From NCBI GenBank assembly GCA_913046825.1, contig CAJWTF010000117.1:1-12160 (forward strand): a stretch of DNA of 12,160 nucleotides, in the 5' to 3' direction. Positions 1-6,531 of this stretch are shown here, in pieces (within the stretch, counting starts at the first letter, position 1; every line of letters starts with the position of its first letter). A model generated the notes under the pieces. The model did not search any database and had not been told where the DNA came from. It saw only the letters and a program-made list of their open reading frames with translations. The DNA is from an uncultured Rickettsiales bacterium (lineage in GTDB: Bacteria; Pseudomonadota; Alphaproteobacteria; UBA8366). Both the position numbers and the translations under genes were made by a program.

Positions 1-95
1 CAGGCCGACGCTACGTCACTGCCATTCGCCAGCTTCAGCTCAATCTCCCGCAGCAGCTTAAGTATGTCCTCATCTGAATGACGTTTCCGAGCCAT
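1..95 (-). CDS. IS3-family transposase OrfA, N-terminal fragment (runs off the left edge)
   Basis: The minus strand from an ATG at 93-95 reads MARKRHSDEDILKLLREIEL followed by KLANGSDVASA. This matches the N-terminus of IS3-family OrfA proteins, which carry a helix-turn-helix that binds the element's terminal repeats; OrfB, the DDE integrase made by frameshifting with OrfA, would lie further left. A strong Shine-Dalgarno sequence (GGGGAG) sits about 7 nt before the ATG, supporting this start. Only 31 codons are visible, so whether the transposase is intact cannot be judged. Family assignment is by recognition of the opening motif (R-K-R-H-S/T-x-E/D-x-I). Confidence 0.8.
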   Translation of the reverse strand, partial: MARKRHSDEDILKLLREIELKLANGSDVASA

Positions 96-154
96 CGTAA
101 TCTCCCCTAACTGGAACAAAATAGTGGCCCTGTTATAGGGAGGAAGGACATTCA
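1..154 (-). mobile_element. IS3-family insertion sequence, left end only (partial)
   Basis: The window opens inside an insertion sequence read on the minus strand. The beginning of an IS3-type orfA is present (see the CDS at 1-95), preceded by a roughly 60-bp non-coding end. The outer boundary near 154 is inferred: on the minus strand the stretch from 154 begins with TG, the usual first bases of IS3-family terminal inverted repeats, and it contains a small CCCT/AGGG hairpin. The other end, the second inverted repeat and the target duplication lie outside the window, so the exact boundary and the insertion target are not proven. Confidence 0.6.
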
Positions 155-539
155 ACACTTTCGACCGGAAGAATTTCGATCTCTTCGAGCTCACAGCCAT
201 CAACGATCGAATTCTGCTGTTCATAGAAGGCTACCGCAATGCGTGCCGCCAAACGGACGGCAAGTGCTTCATTGATGCAGAATTAGATCGCGATCATATT
301 TCCATCGATGCGGCGCACCAATTTCGCGGAATACGCAAAGAGTTCGTCGATACCAGCGTCGATGGATTTGCCGGTCTCAAGCTACGCGCGGTATTCAATA
401 GCAGCCTCCCACACACAGAAACATCTATCAATGTACCCTCAAAGGTAACGTCCGATGCGATGATCCGAACTCCTTTGCACAATTGAAATCGAAGGTACTT
501 AAGACGCTCCCGTCCGCCCGGCGTTTCGCTCGTATACAT
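155..539 (-). pseudogene. Broken PilZ-domain protein gene
   Basis: From the ATG at 537-539, with GGGAG about 8 nt upstream, the minus strand encodes MYTSETPGGRERLKYLRFQL and then a stretch with GVRIIASDVTFEGTLIDVSVCG. The D-V-S-V-C-G hexapeptide fits the D/N-x-S-x-x-G motif of PilZ domains, which bind cyclic-di-GMP together with an upstream arginine-rich motif (here around R-E-R-L-K-Y-L-R). Near 376-383 the homologous reading moves to another frame (TGKSIDAGIDELFAYSAKLV, then RRIDGNMIAI) and meets a TAA where PilZ proteins usually have Gln before Phe (I-x-I-Q-F). The same frame then stays open (INEALAVRLAARIAVAFYEQ, continuing to about 155). One frameshift and one nonsense codon therefore break it. 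The downstream end abuts the probable IS end, so the insertion may have contributed to its decay. The domain is fairly sure; the biological target is unknown. Confidence 0.6.
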
Positions 540-562
540 TCGTTTATCTCCCGAAGAAATTA

Positions 563-581
563 AAGGCACCCAAAATGCCTT
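563..581. other. Small hairpin resembling a degraded copy of the rpsD terminator
   Basis: A 6-bp perfect stem (AAGGCA/TGCCTT) with a 7-nt loop lies in the AT-rich spacer between rpsD and the PilZ remnant, 24 nt before the PilZ start. Its sequence resembles the left half of the rpsD terminator at 642-669 (shared AAAGGC, CCC and AAATG elements). It could be a second weak terminator behind rpsD or a leader hairpin of the dead gene. The rest of 541-641 is AT-rich and I see no convincing promoter hexamer pair in it. Confidence 0.35.
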
Positions 582-641
582 AAAAGAAAATCTCTAGGAT
601 AATGAAACGCTTTAAATTTTAAGATTTTGTAAACAAATGCG

Positions 642-669
642 AAAAGGCGCCCCAAATGGGACGCCTTTT
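642..669 (-). terminator. Rho-independent terminator of rpsD
   Basis: The inverted repeat pairs 642-649 with 662-669 (AAAAGGCG/CGCCTTTT) and 651-653 with 658-660, with one mismatch and an AAAT loop. It lies 26 nt past the rpsD stop. On the minus strand the stem ends in a T run, as expected for intrinsic termination. The symmetric A/T flanks mean it could also act on plus-strand transcripts. Confidence 0.85.
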
Positions 670-695
670 ACTAACCATTTTCCCATTCGGGAAAT

Positions 696-1310
696 TTAAC
701 GGGAATAAAACTCGATCACGAGATTCGGCTCCATCTGTACCGGGTAAGGTACATCTTCAAGCTTTGGCGGGCGAACGAAGGTCGCCGCCATTTTACGCTC
801 GTCGACGGAAATGTATTCCGGCACTTCGCGCTCTGTCGACGCCATCGCTTCAAGCACCAAGGCCATCGCCTTACTCTTGTCTTTGACTGCGACTACATCG
901 CCTTCGTTCATTTGGTATGACGGGATATTTACCCGTTTACCATTTACGAGGACATGACCGTGATTGACGAATTGACGAGCAGCGAACACGGTGGGCACGA
1001 ACTTCGCCCGATAGACGACCGCATCCAAACGGCGCTCCAACAGCTCGATTAAGTTCTCACTGGTGTCACCCTTGCGGCGCTCCGCGTCTTCATAATAACG
1101 GTGGAATTTCTTCTCGCCGATACTGCCGTAGTAGCCCTTCAGGCGCTGTTTCGCCTGCAGCTGGATGCTGTAATCGGAAGGCTTGCGGCGGCGCTGACCA
1201 TGCTGGCCCGGACCGTATTCACGGCGGTTAAACGGGCTTTTAGGCCGACCCCACAAATTACAGCGGAGACGGCGATTGATCTTATACTTCGACTTCAGTC
1301 GCTTCGACAT
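696..1310 (-). CDS. rpsD: 30S ribosomal protein S4
   Basis: This 204-aa protein is the primary 16S rRNA-binding protein S4, which nucleates assembly of the 30S body; in several bacteria S4 also represses its own mRNA. The N-terminus [20 protein letters not shown] and the segment [20 protein letters not shown] are characteristic of bacterial S4. The S4 RNA-binding domain lies at about residues 92-155 ([20 protein letters not shown], then the V-N-G-K/R-V-N turn), and the protein ends in the typical N-L-V-I-E-F-Y-S-R. It lacks the N-terminal four-cysteine zinc cluster, having only Cys17 there, so it is the zinc-free form. An upstream in-frame ATG at 1446-1448 would add 46 non-homologous residues and is rejected. 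The chosen ATG has an AGGGA sequence about 9 nt before it. The gene stands alone between its own promoter (1421-1448) and terminator. Confidence 0.97.
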   Translation of the reverse strand: MSKRLKSKYKINRRLRCNLWGRPKSPFNRREYGPGQHGQRRRKPSDYSIQLQAKQRLKGYYGSIGEKKFHRYYEDAERRKGDTSENLIELLERRLDAVVYRAKFVPTVFAARQFVNHGHVLVNGKRVNIPSYQMNEGDVVAVKDKSKAMALVLEAMASTEREVPEYISVDERKMAATFVRPPKLEDVPYPVQMEPNLVIEFYSR

Positions 1311-1414
1311 TTCTAAATTTCCCTGGGTTTGCCCGGCGTTATTTTTGTCCCGGTAGTCTGACGTGCCAAACCTTGACGTACAGCGGGGTTCTATGACCCA
1401 CATTCCCAGGAGCG
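1311..1414 (-). promoter_or_regulatory. rpsD 5' leader with SD-complementary 5' end
   Basis: From the promoter at 1421-1448 a transcript start is expected near 1413-1416, giving a leader of about 100 nt. Its first bases include CCTGGG (minus strand, 1410-1405), exactly complementary to CCCAGG (1327-1322), which overlaps the rpsD Shine-Dalgarno sequence; one extra G-U pair (1411 with 1321) extends the helix to 7 bp. A local GGGT/ACCC hairpin lies between them. Such long-range pairing could hide the ribosome-binding site and would fit the known autogenous control of S4 operons. The base complementarity is seen directly; the regulatory role is inference. Confidence 0.35.
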
Positions 1415-1420
1415 TCGGGG

Positions 1421-1448
1421 AGTATAGGGATAGCCCGGCTGTTGTCAA
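1421..1448 (-). promoter_or_regulatory. Sigma-70 type promoter for rpsD
   Basis: On the minus strand a perfect -35 hexamer TTGACA (1448-1443) is followed after 16 bp by TATACT (1426-1421), one base from the -10 consensus. The -35 box contains the stop codon TGA of trmJ (1447-1445). This placement explains how rpsD can be expressed strongly and independently of the upstream trmJ. It is a sequence match only, but an unusually good one for a high-GC alphaproteobacterium, in a position expected for a ribosomal protein gene. Confidence 0.75.
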
Positions 1449-2230
1449 TCGCTTGATTCACCCCCGTCCGAAACATGCGGACGACGCACCAAACCAGAGA
1501 GAATCCCATGTAAAGTGCGGACTTCTTCCTCCGCCATACCGGCGCGCTGAAATATATTCCGGATCTTGCGCACCATGATCGGGCGTTTCTCCACGACATG
1601 AAAGAATCCGCAGGCATCCAGCTCTGCTTCCAAGCGTTCGAAGAACCGCAACAACTCGTCCTTGGTGGCGAGGTCGGTGCGCCCGAGGTTCAACGCCCGC
1701 TCGGCCGTATCGTCGCCGCTTTGGTACCATTCATAGGCCATGACCATGACCGCGTGGCCTAGATTCATGGAACTATGGGCGGGATTTAATGGCGCCTGCA
1801 CCACCGTATCGGCCAGCGCGATATCGTCATTCTGCAAACCTTTACGCTCGGGCCCAAAAAGAATACCAATGTCAACGCTTCCCGCGACGAGAGAGCGCAT
1901 TTCCGCCGCCGCATTGCGGGGTGTTGCCACGGTCACAATCATATCGCGAGGCCGCGCGGTCATCGCAAAGACCCGCGTCAAATCGGCAACGGCATCCGCT
2001 GTGCTCTCGAACACCCGCGCCGCCTCAATAATGTCGCCCGCTCCGGACGCGGCGGCTATTGCACGTGGATTTGGCCACCCGTCGCGCGGATTAACGATCC
2101 GCAGGTCCGACAACCCGCCATTCATCATCGCCCGCGCCGCAAAGCCGATATTCTCGCCGAGTTGTGGTTCGACCAGAATAACGGCTGGACCGCCTGTAAT
2201 GGAAGTTTGTGTTTTATCTGTTCCAGCCAT
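1445..2230 (-). CDS. trmJ: TrmJ/SpoU-type tRNA (ribose-2'-O)-methyltransferase
   Basis: This 261-aa protein belongs to the SPOUT/TrmH superfamily and most resembles TrmJ, which uses S-adenosylmethionine to methylate the ribose at position 32 of tRNA. All three SpoU motifs are visible: motif 1 at residues 20-33 ([14 protein letters not shown]), motif 2 at 123-131 ([10 protein letters not shown] region) and motif 3 at 147-161 ([15 protein letters not shown]); the last two form the trefoil-knot SAM pocket. The C-terminal extension after residue 165 ([20 protein letters not shown] and the helix beyond, with R-K-I-R-N-I-F-Q-R) is typical of TrmJ rather than the shorter TrmL. The ATG at 2228-2230 has only a weak Shine-Dalgarno sequence. 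Its stop codon lies in the rpsD promoter and no terminator separates the two genes, so some read-through into rpsD is likely. Family assignment is secure; the exact target nucleotide is inferred. Confidence 0.9.
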   Translation of the reverse strand: MAGTDKTQTSITGGPAVILVEPQLGENIGFAARAMMNGGLSDLRIVNPRDGWPNPRAIAAASGAGDIIEAARVFESTADAVADLTRVFAMTARPRDMIVTVATPRNAAAEMRSLVAGSVDIGILFGPERKGLQNDDIALADTVVQAPLNPAHSSMNLGHAVMVMAYEWYQSGDDTAERALNLGRTDLATKDELLRFFERLEAELDACGFFHVVEKRPIMVRKIRNIFQRAGMAEEEVRTLHGILSGLVRRPHVSDGGESSD

Positions 2231-2270
2231 AGTGCCGGGTCTTAACGCTTTATCTCGCTTTGGTCACGCA

Positions 2271-2830
2271 TCAACCTGCCTCAAACCCTTCGCGCGGCTG
2301 GCTTAGGTATTCTTCTTCCTCAGGCATGTTCTCTCGTCCCAGCACCGCGTTCCAGTGCGGGAAGCAGCCAAAGCGTTCGACTAGTTGCAAATGGGCTTCC
2401 GCGTATTCTGTGCCCCATTCCTTGGTTTAGGAGAATAACTCGACGGAGCGCTTTTGGACCTCAAGATCCTCGCTATGCTCGTGCGGCAAATGAAAGAATA
2501 CCTACTCAGCTTTGGTGAATTTCCGATCCCAACCCTTTTCGATCGCGGTATCGGCGAGCCCCAACGCCTTGGCGTCCGTCGCGAAGGTGTGCGCGTCGCC
2601 TCGGTAAAGATTGCGGGAAAATTGATCCAACAACACGATTAATGCCAGTTACCTTCGGCATCTCGGTCCAATGGTCGCATTCGCCTGCCGAGGCTCAGTC
2701 ATGCACGTCGCCGAATCGGGTTCGGAGTTCCGTATCGAAGTCGTCGCTACGTTCAAACCAAATACTGCGTTTCTCGCCCGGCACCGGGCCGAACCCAAAC
2801 TCAAAAATTCTGTTAATTTTGCGTACACCT
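2271..2830 (-). pseudogene. DUF924-family protein gene, decayed
   Basis: Read on the minus strand, the pieces align in order with DUF924 proteins, a small family of unknown function. They are an N-terminal RIFEFGFGPVPGEKRSIWFE piece, then SDDFDTELRTRFGDVHD, a core LALIVLLDQFSRNLYRGDAH, HLPHEHSEDLEVQKRSVELF, and QLVERFGCFPHWNAVLGREN. Reading is broken by TGA at 2695-2697, a frame change near 2642-2650, TAG at 2502-2504 and TAA at 2427-2429. The natural stop appears to be at 2271-2273. The family hallmark D-Q-F-S-R-N and the R-F-G-x-F-P-H-W-N-A-V-L-G-R block make the identification confident. The 5' limit is approximate because the start region is not clear. With the flanks 2231-2270 and 2831-2902 this accounts for the long stretch without a live gene. 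Confidence 0.85.
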
Positions 2831-2902
2831 TCTTCATCCCGCTCGCCACTTCATCTGCTTGTGTTAAGTTATATTGAGAGCACCGCAGTGAGACAAACAG
2901 CG

Positions 2903-3904
2903 ATGACACAGAAATACAGAACGCCCATAGAAGATGCCTCCGCTTGGACCGGCAAAGAACTCGAGGCTTCGGACGACTGGATATGGCGTCTCGACGGACA
3001 TGATATCGCCGAATTCGACGCAGCATTAGCCTCGGCAAAACGCTTGAACCGCCCCTGGCAGGAGACGACGGCAGGGGACTTTCCGCTCCCTCGTCTAGCG
3101 GAACGCCTGAAAGAGACAGCGCGGCGACTAGAGCACGGCAGGGGTGTTACAATGATTCGTGGCATGCCAATCGATCGCTACGAATTGGACGATTTGAAAC
3201 GACTTTATCTTGGTCTCGGCTCGCATATGGGCGCGGCAGTTATCCAGAACGGCGGGGCCGGACTGATGCGGGAAGTGCGTGATTCTGGGGGACCGCGCGT
3301 CGAATCGCCGAGCAAGCTCAGCTGGCACAACGACCGCGCCGATGTGGTCGCCCTTCTCTGTCTGCGCAAAGCGGCGAAAGGTGGGGTTAGCCGCATCGTC
3401 AGCGCGACTGCGATCTACAACGCATTGCTGGAACGGCGGCCCGACCTCGCGGAACTTCTGTTCGGCGATTTCTACCGCAGTTCCATCGGCGACGAAGTCG
3501 GAACCGACGCGCCCTATTACGTGCTGCCGGTCTTCACCATGCGGGGCAGCGCCTTCACCAGCGATCTCTCCCGCGTCTATATCGAACAGGCCCAGGCGTT
3601 TCCCGAAGTCCCACGCCTATCCGATGCCCAAACCGAAGCGCTCGATATGTTGATCGACCTCTCAGAAGAGCTTTGCTACGAACACATGATCGAGCCTGGC
3701 GACATTCAGATGCTGAACAATCACGTCACGTATCACGGCCGAACCGCCTTCGAGGATGATGTGGATGCGGGTCGCGACCGGTTCCTGCTGCGGCTCTGGC
3801 TGATGACACCGGAAAGCCGCCGCCTGCCGAAAGATCAAGCATCGCTTTGGAGTTCCGCGGAGCTGACGAATTCGCGCATCTCGGAAATTCGGCCGGCATC
3901 TTAA
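2903..3904 (+). CDS. TauD/TfdA-family Fe(II)/2-oxoglutarate-dependent dioxygenase
   Basis: The 333-aa product fits the TauD/TfdA family, which couples oxidative decarboxylation of 2-oxoglutarate to hydroxylation (often followed by cleavage) of a small substrate. The Fe(II) facial triad is visible as H142-x-D144 in LSWHNDRADVV and H278 in LNNHVTYHGRTAFED. R293 or R297 (DRFLLRLWL) is the likely 2-oxoglutarate carboxylate-binding arginine. The region about 75-130 (GVTMIRGMPI, L-x-L-G-S-H-M-G) is the usual family lead-in. The upstream open frame overlaps the DUF924 remnant and is not homologous, so translation is set at the ATG at 2903. A GTG at 2888 with GAGAG about 7 nt ahead is a possible alternative adding five residues. 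It is the first gene of a four-gene plus-strand set; ABM follows after 27 bp. The substrate is unknown, and nothing here singles out taurine or a herbicide. Confidence 0.9.
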   Translation: MTQKYRTPIEDASAWTGKELEASDDWIWRLDGHDIAEFDAALASAKRLNRPWQETTAGDFPLPRLAERLKETARRLEHGRGVTMIRGMPIDRYELDDLKRLYLGLGSHMGAAVIQNGGAGLMREVRDSGGPRVESPSKLSWHNDRADVVALLCLRKAAKGGVSRIVSATAIYNALLERRPDLAELLFGDFYRSSIGDEVGTDAPYYVLPVFTMRGSAFTSDLSRVYIEQAQAFPEVPRLSDAQTEALDMLIDLSEELCYEHMIEPGDIQMLNNHVTYHGRTAFEDDVDAGRDRFLLRLWLMTPESRRLPKDQASLWSSAELTNSRISEIRPAS

Positions 3905-3931
3905 ACAAATTACAGTTGAGGAGACATCGAC

Positions 3932-4228
3932 ATGACAGCACTCGCGATTCTCGTGAAATTCACCATCCCAGAAGGTTCCATGGATAAGTTCATGGAAGCG
4001 GCGCATCACGATGCCAAACATTCGATGCAGGATGAGCCGGGATGCCAACAATTCCGAATACTGGTGCCGAATGACGAGCCTAATTGCGTCTACTTTTTTG
4101 AAGCGTATGACGACCAAGCCGCCCTCGACAATCACCGCACCCAGCCCCATTACGCGGTATATTCCAAGGCGGCGGCGGAAATTGGCGTTACCCGAGAGCG
4201 TGTCGACCTTACCCTCATGAACCCCTAA
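3932..4228 (+). CDS. ABM-fold putative quinol monooxygenase (YgiN-like)
   Basis: This 98-aa protein fits the antibiotic biosynthesis monooxygenase (ABM, dimeric alpha/beta-barrel) family. The pattern is typical: strand 1 LAILVKFTIPEG, helix SMDKFMEAAHHDAKHSMQDE, then PGCQQFRIL, strands NCVYFFEAYDD, and helix LDNHRTQPHYAVYSKA. Members are cofactorless oxygenases or isomerases acting on quinols and related compounds, or small-molecule binding proteins such as LsrG. The E-P-G-C turn and F-F-E-x-Y-x-x-x-x-A-L-D-x-H block are family signatures. A strong GAGGAG sequence lies 7 nt before the ATG. It sits 27 bp after the dioxygenase and 16 bp before the GMC oxidoreductase, so it is almost certainly co-transcribed. 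Its exact reaction cannot be predicted from sequence. Confidence 0.85.
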   Translation: MTALAILVKFTIPEGSMDKFMEAAHHDAKHSMQDEPGCQQFRILVPNDEPNCVYFFEAYDDQAALDNHRTQPHYAVYSKAAAEIGVTRERVDLTLMNP

Positions 4229-4244
4229 TCGGCGCGAGGCTTCC

Positions 4245-5948
4245 ATGACGACATACGATTACATCATTGTCGGCGGCGGTTCCGCCGGCAGCGTCCAGGC
4301 CAACCGTCTGTCCTCGCGCAGCTCAAATCAGGTCCTGCTTATTGAAGCCGGGATCGACACGCCGCACAATCAGGTGCCAGAAGAAATCCTCGATAGCTAT
4401 CCAGGCAAGGTCTACTTCAACCCAAAATTCATCTGGAACGGCTTGAAGGTCCATATCGGCCCGCAATCCCACAACAATCCTGACGACCGGCCACCCGCCA
4501 AACAATACGAACAAGCCCGCGTTATGGGCGGCGGCTCCAGCATCAATGGCCAGCTCGCGAACCGGGGTGCCCCCACCGATTATGACGAATGGGGAGAGCG
4601 CGGTGCCGAGGGCTGGAGTTGGAAAGAATGCCTACCCTATTTCAAGAAGGTCGAACGCGATCTCGATTTTGACAACGAATTTCACGGCCAGGACGGCCGC
4701 ATTCCGGTCCGGCGCATCTTTTCCAATCAATGGCCGAGCTACGTGAAAGGCATCGCCGCCGCGCTGGAGGAACAAGGTGCCGAATATATCGCCGATCAAA
4801 ACGGCGCGTTCCGCGACGGTTATTTCCCGGTGACGATGTCGAACCTCTATGACCGACGTGTCTCCGCTGCCATCGGCTATTTGGACCCGCAAACGCGGAG
4901 CCGCGAAAACCTGCGCATCGAATCCGAAATTCAAGTGAAAGAAATCCTGTTCGAAGGCACGAAGGCCGTCGGCGTGGTCGCCGTCCAGCACGGCCAAGAG
5001 CACACGTTTAAGGCCAACGAAGTGATCCTGTGCAGCGGCGCCATTCATTCACCCGCCATGCTGTTGCGCTCTGGCATCGGACCAGTTGGCCATCTCCACG
5101 ACATGGGCATCGAGGTCCGTCTCGAGCGCGCAGGTGTCGGCCAAAACCTGATGGAACACGCGGCGGCGGCGATGTCCGCCTGGATGCAGCCGGACGCTCG
5201 CCTCAACGACCTCACGCGTCGGCATATACATCTCGGCTGGCGTTATTCCTCCAACATGCACCATGCCCCGGCGGGCGACATGTTTGCCGCCGTGGTCGCG
5301 AAATCCGCCTGGCACGCGGTCGGCGACCGTTTGGGCTCAATGCTCGCTTGGGTAAACAAGACCTATTCGACCGGGCAATTGACTCTCACTTCGAGCGATT
5401 GGCGCGTCGAGCCAATGGTGGAGTTCAACATGCTCTCCGACGCCCGCGATCTTGACCGTCTGATGGATGGCTATCGCCGCGTCGTTGACGTCTTCATGTC
5501 GTCAGCCGTCCAAGCAGTGACGAAAGACGCCTTCCCATCCGCCTATAGCGAACGCGTGCGCAAGGTCGGCACGGTGACGACGCGAAACAAAATCCTGACC
5601 GGCGTCCTGGCGCAAATGATGGATGGCCCATCCTGGTTTCGGAAATGGCTGATCTCCTCCTTCATCACCGAAGGCGACGACATCGTAACCTTGATGTCCG
5701 ACGACGAGGCTTTGGCCGCGTACCTGAAACGCAGTGTGACCGGCACGTGGCATGCGTCGTGTTCGAACCGCATGGGCCGTGCCGAAGACCCCATGGCGGT
5801 CACCGACGGTCAGGGCCGCGTCCACGGCACACAGGGATTGCGGGTGGTCGACGCCTCTATCATGCCGTGCGTCCCCTGCGCGAACACTAATTTCCCGACA
5901 CTAATGACCTCGGAAAAAATCGCGGATACGATATTGAGGGGTATTTAA
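4245..5948 (+). CDS. GMC-family FAD-dependent oxidoreductase (choline dehydrogenase-like)
   Basis: This 567-aa enzyme belongs to the glucose-methanol-choline (GMC) family, which oxidises alcohol groups on small molecules with FAD. The N-terminal Rossmann motif is YDYIIVGGGSAGS (residues 4-16) and the acidic E35 in LLIEAG contacts the adenosine ribose. GMC signature 1 is at about 92-116 (RVMGGGSSINGQLANRGAPT, D-Y-D-E-W). Signature 2 is GAIHSPAMLLRSGIGP (265-280). In the catalytic region H503 in TGTWHASCSNRMGR is the likely active-site base, and N547 in the A-N-T-N block would give the His-Asn arrangement of choline-oxidase-type enzymes. The closing VVDASIMP and TSEKIADTIL are standard. Length is normal. 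A GAGG sequence precedes the ATG by about 7 nt. No signal peptide is seen, so it is cytoplasmic or membrane-associated without a leader. In context it probably oxidises an alcohol made by the upstream dioxygenase; the substrate is unknown. Confidence 0.93.
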   Translation: MTTYDYIIVGGGSAGSVQANRLSSRSSNQVLLIEAGIDTPHNQVPEEILDSYPGKVYFNPKFIWNGLKVHIGPQSHNNPDDRPPAKQYEQARVMGGGSSINGQLANRGAPTDYDEWGERGAEGWSWKECLPYFKKVERDLDFDNEFHGQDGRIPVRRIFSNQWPSYVKGIAAALEEQGAEYIADQNGAFRDGYFPVTMSNLYDRRVSAAIGYLDPQTRSRENLRIESEIQVKEILFEGTKAVGVVAVQHGQEHTFKANEVILCSGAIHSPAMLLRSGIGPVGHLHDMGIEVRLERAGVGQNLMEHAAAAMSAWMQPDARLNDLTRRHIHLGWRYSSNMHHAPAGDMFAAVVAKSAWHAVGDRLGSMLAWVNKTYSTGQLTLTSSDWRVEPMVEFNMLSDARDLDRLMDGYRRVVDVFMSSAVQAVTKDAFPSAYSERVRKVGTVTTRNKILTGVLAQMMDGPSWFRKWLISSFITEGDDIVTLMSDDEALAAYLKRSVTGTWHASCSNRMGRAEDPMAVTDGQGRVHGTQGLRVVDASIMPCVPCANTNFPTLMTSEKIADTILRGI

Positions 5949-5977
5949 AAACTAAATATCATCCCGATAAACCGAAT

Positions 5978-6394
5978 ATGACAAAACCAATTTCCCCCAA
6001 AGGCCTCGATCATCTGGTGCTTCGCACAGAGCGACTGCTGGAGATGATCCGGTTCTACGAAAATGTGCTCGGCTGCAAGGTCGAACGTACGGTCGACAGG
6101 TTAGGGCTCCATCAGCTCCGCGCCGGTGCATCGCTGATCGATCTGGTCGACATTGATGGTGAGCTCGGGCGCAAAGGCGGCCCTGCGCCCGGCGACGATG
6201 GTCTCAATCTCGATCATTTCTGCCTGCGCGTGGAACCCTGGGATGAGCCCGCCATCCGCAAACATCTGGAAGAGCACGGCATCACAGCCCCGGAGACGTC
6301 ACCCCGCTACGGCGCCGACGGCACCGGGCCGTCCATCTACATTCAGGACCCCGACGGCAACACAGTCGAGTTGAAGGGCGCGCCCAGCCCGTAA
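5978..6394 (+). CDS. VOC-superfamily (glyoxalase/dioxygenase fold) protein
   Basis: This 138-aa protein is a vicinal-oxygen-chelate (VOC) protein with two beta-alpha-beta-beta-beta units. The first opens GLDHLVLRTERLLEMIRFYE and the second LNLDHFCLRVEPWDEPAIRK. Potential divalent-metal ligands are H12, H80 and E131 (D-P-D-G-N-T-V-E-L), with H45 or Q46 as a fourth. The Y-I-Q-D-P-D-G-N-T-V-E-L ending is the family hallmark. VOC members include glyoxalase I, extradiol dioxygenases, epimerases and fosfomycin-resistance enzymes; the single-domain length and ending resemble the broad glyoxalase-like group, so no activity is assigned. It follows the GMC gene by 29 bp and has no clear Shine-Dalgarno sequence, so its translation may be weak or depend on upstream translation. 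It is the last gene of the cassette; a hairpin lies just past its stop. Confidence 0.87.
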   Translation: MTKPISPKGLDHLVLRTERLLEMIRFYENVLGCKVERTVDRLGLHQLRAGASLIDLVDIDGELGRKGGPAPGDDGLNLDHFCLRVEPWDEPAIRKHLEEHGITAPETSPRYGADGTGPSIYIQDPDGNTVELKGAPSP

Positions 6395-6397
6395 TTT

Positions 6398-6414
6398 CCC
6401 CGGTCATTCCGGGG
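6398..6414. terminator. GC-rich hairpin between the convergent VOC and cysS genes
   Basis: A perfect 6-bp stem CCCCGG/CCGGGG with a TCATT loop starts 3 nt after the VOC stop codon. There is no T run on either strand, so it is not a classical intrinsic terminator. It may still mark the 3' end of the catabolic transcript. The remaining 117 bp up to cysS hold nothing else I can support. Confidence 0.4.
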
Positions 6415-6531
6415 CGCGCGGCGAACCCGAAATTATTGCCTGAGGTTTACTCAAGCGTCGTGTCTTTCAATTGTTATGCTCAGGCCATAATTCCGGATGA
6501 CCGTTCCGGCTTCCGAAATGCTAGTACGGCA

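Noticed and set aside
155..483. Plus-strand open reading opposite the PilZ remnant
   Set aside because: It is open and protein-like but has no start or recognisable motif; the minus strand carries the D-x-S-x-x-G signature and a ribosome site.
1311..1448. 46-residue N-terminal extension of rpsD
   Set aside because: S4 proteins start at M-S-K-R; the extension would begin inside the rpsD promoter and overlap the trmJ end.
2642..2902. In-frame extension upstream of the TauD-type gene
   Set aside because: It runs antisense through the DUF924 remnant, has no homology to dioxygenase N-termini and no good ribosome site; the ATG at 2903 fits better.
4632..5825. Long open frames antisense to the GMC gene
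   Set aside because: Typical shadow frames in a codon-biased GC-rich gene, with no motifs or ribosome sites.
6438..6485. Inverted repeat GCCTGAG/CTCAGGC with a 34-bp gap
   Set aside because: Seven-bp arms with this spacing can occur by chance, and no promoter or operator context supports a function.
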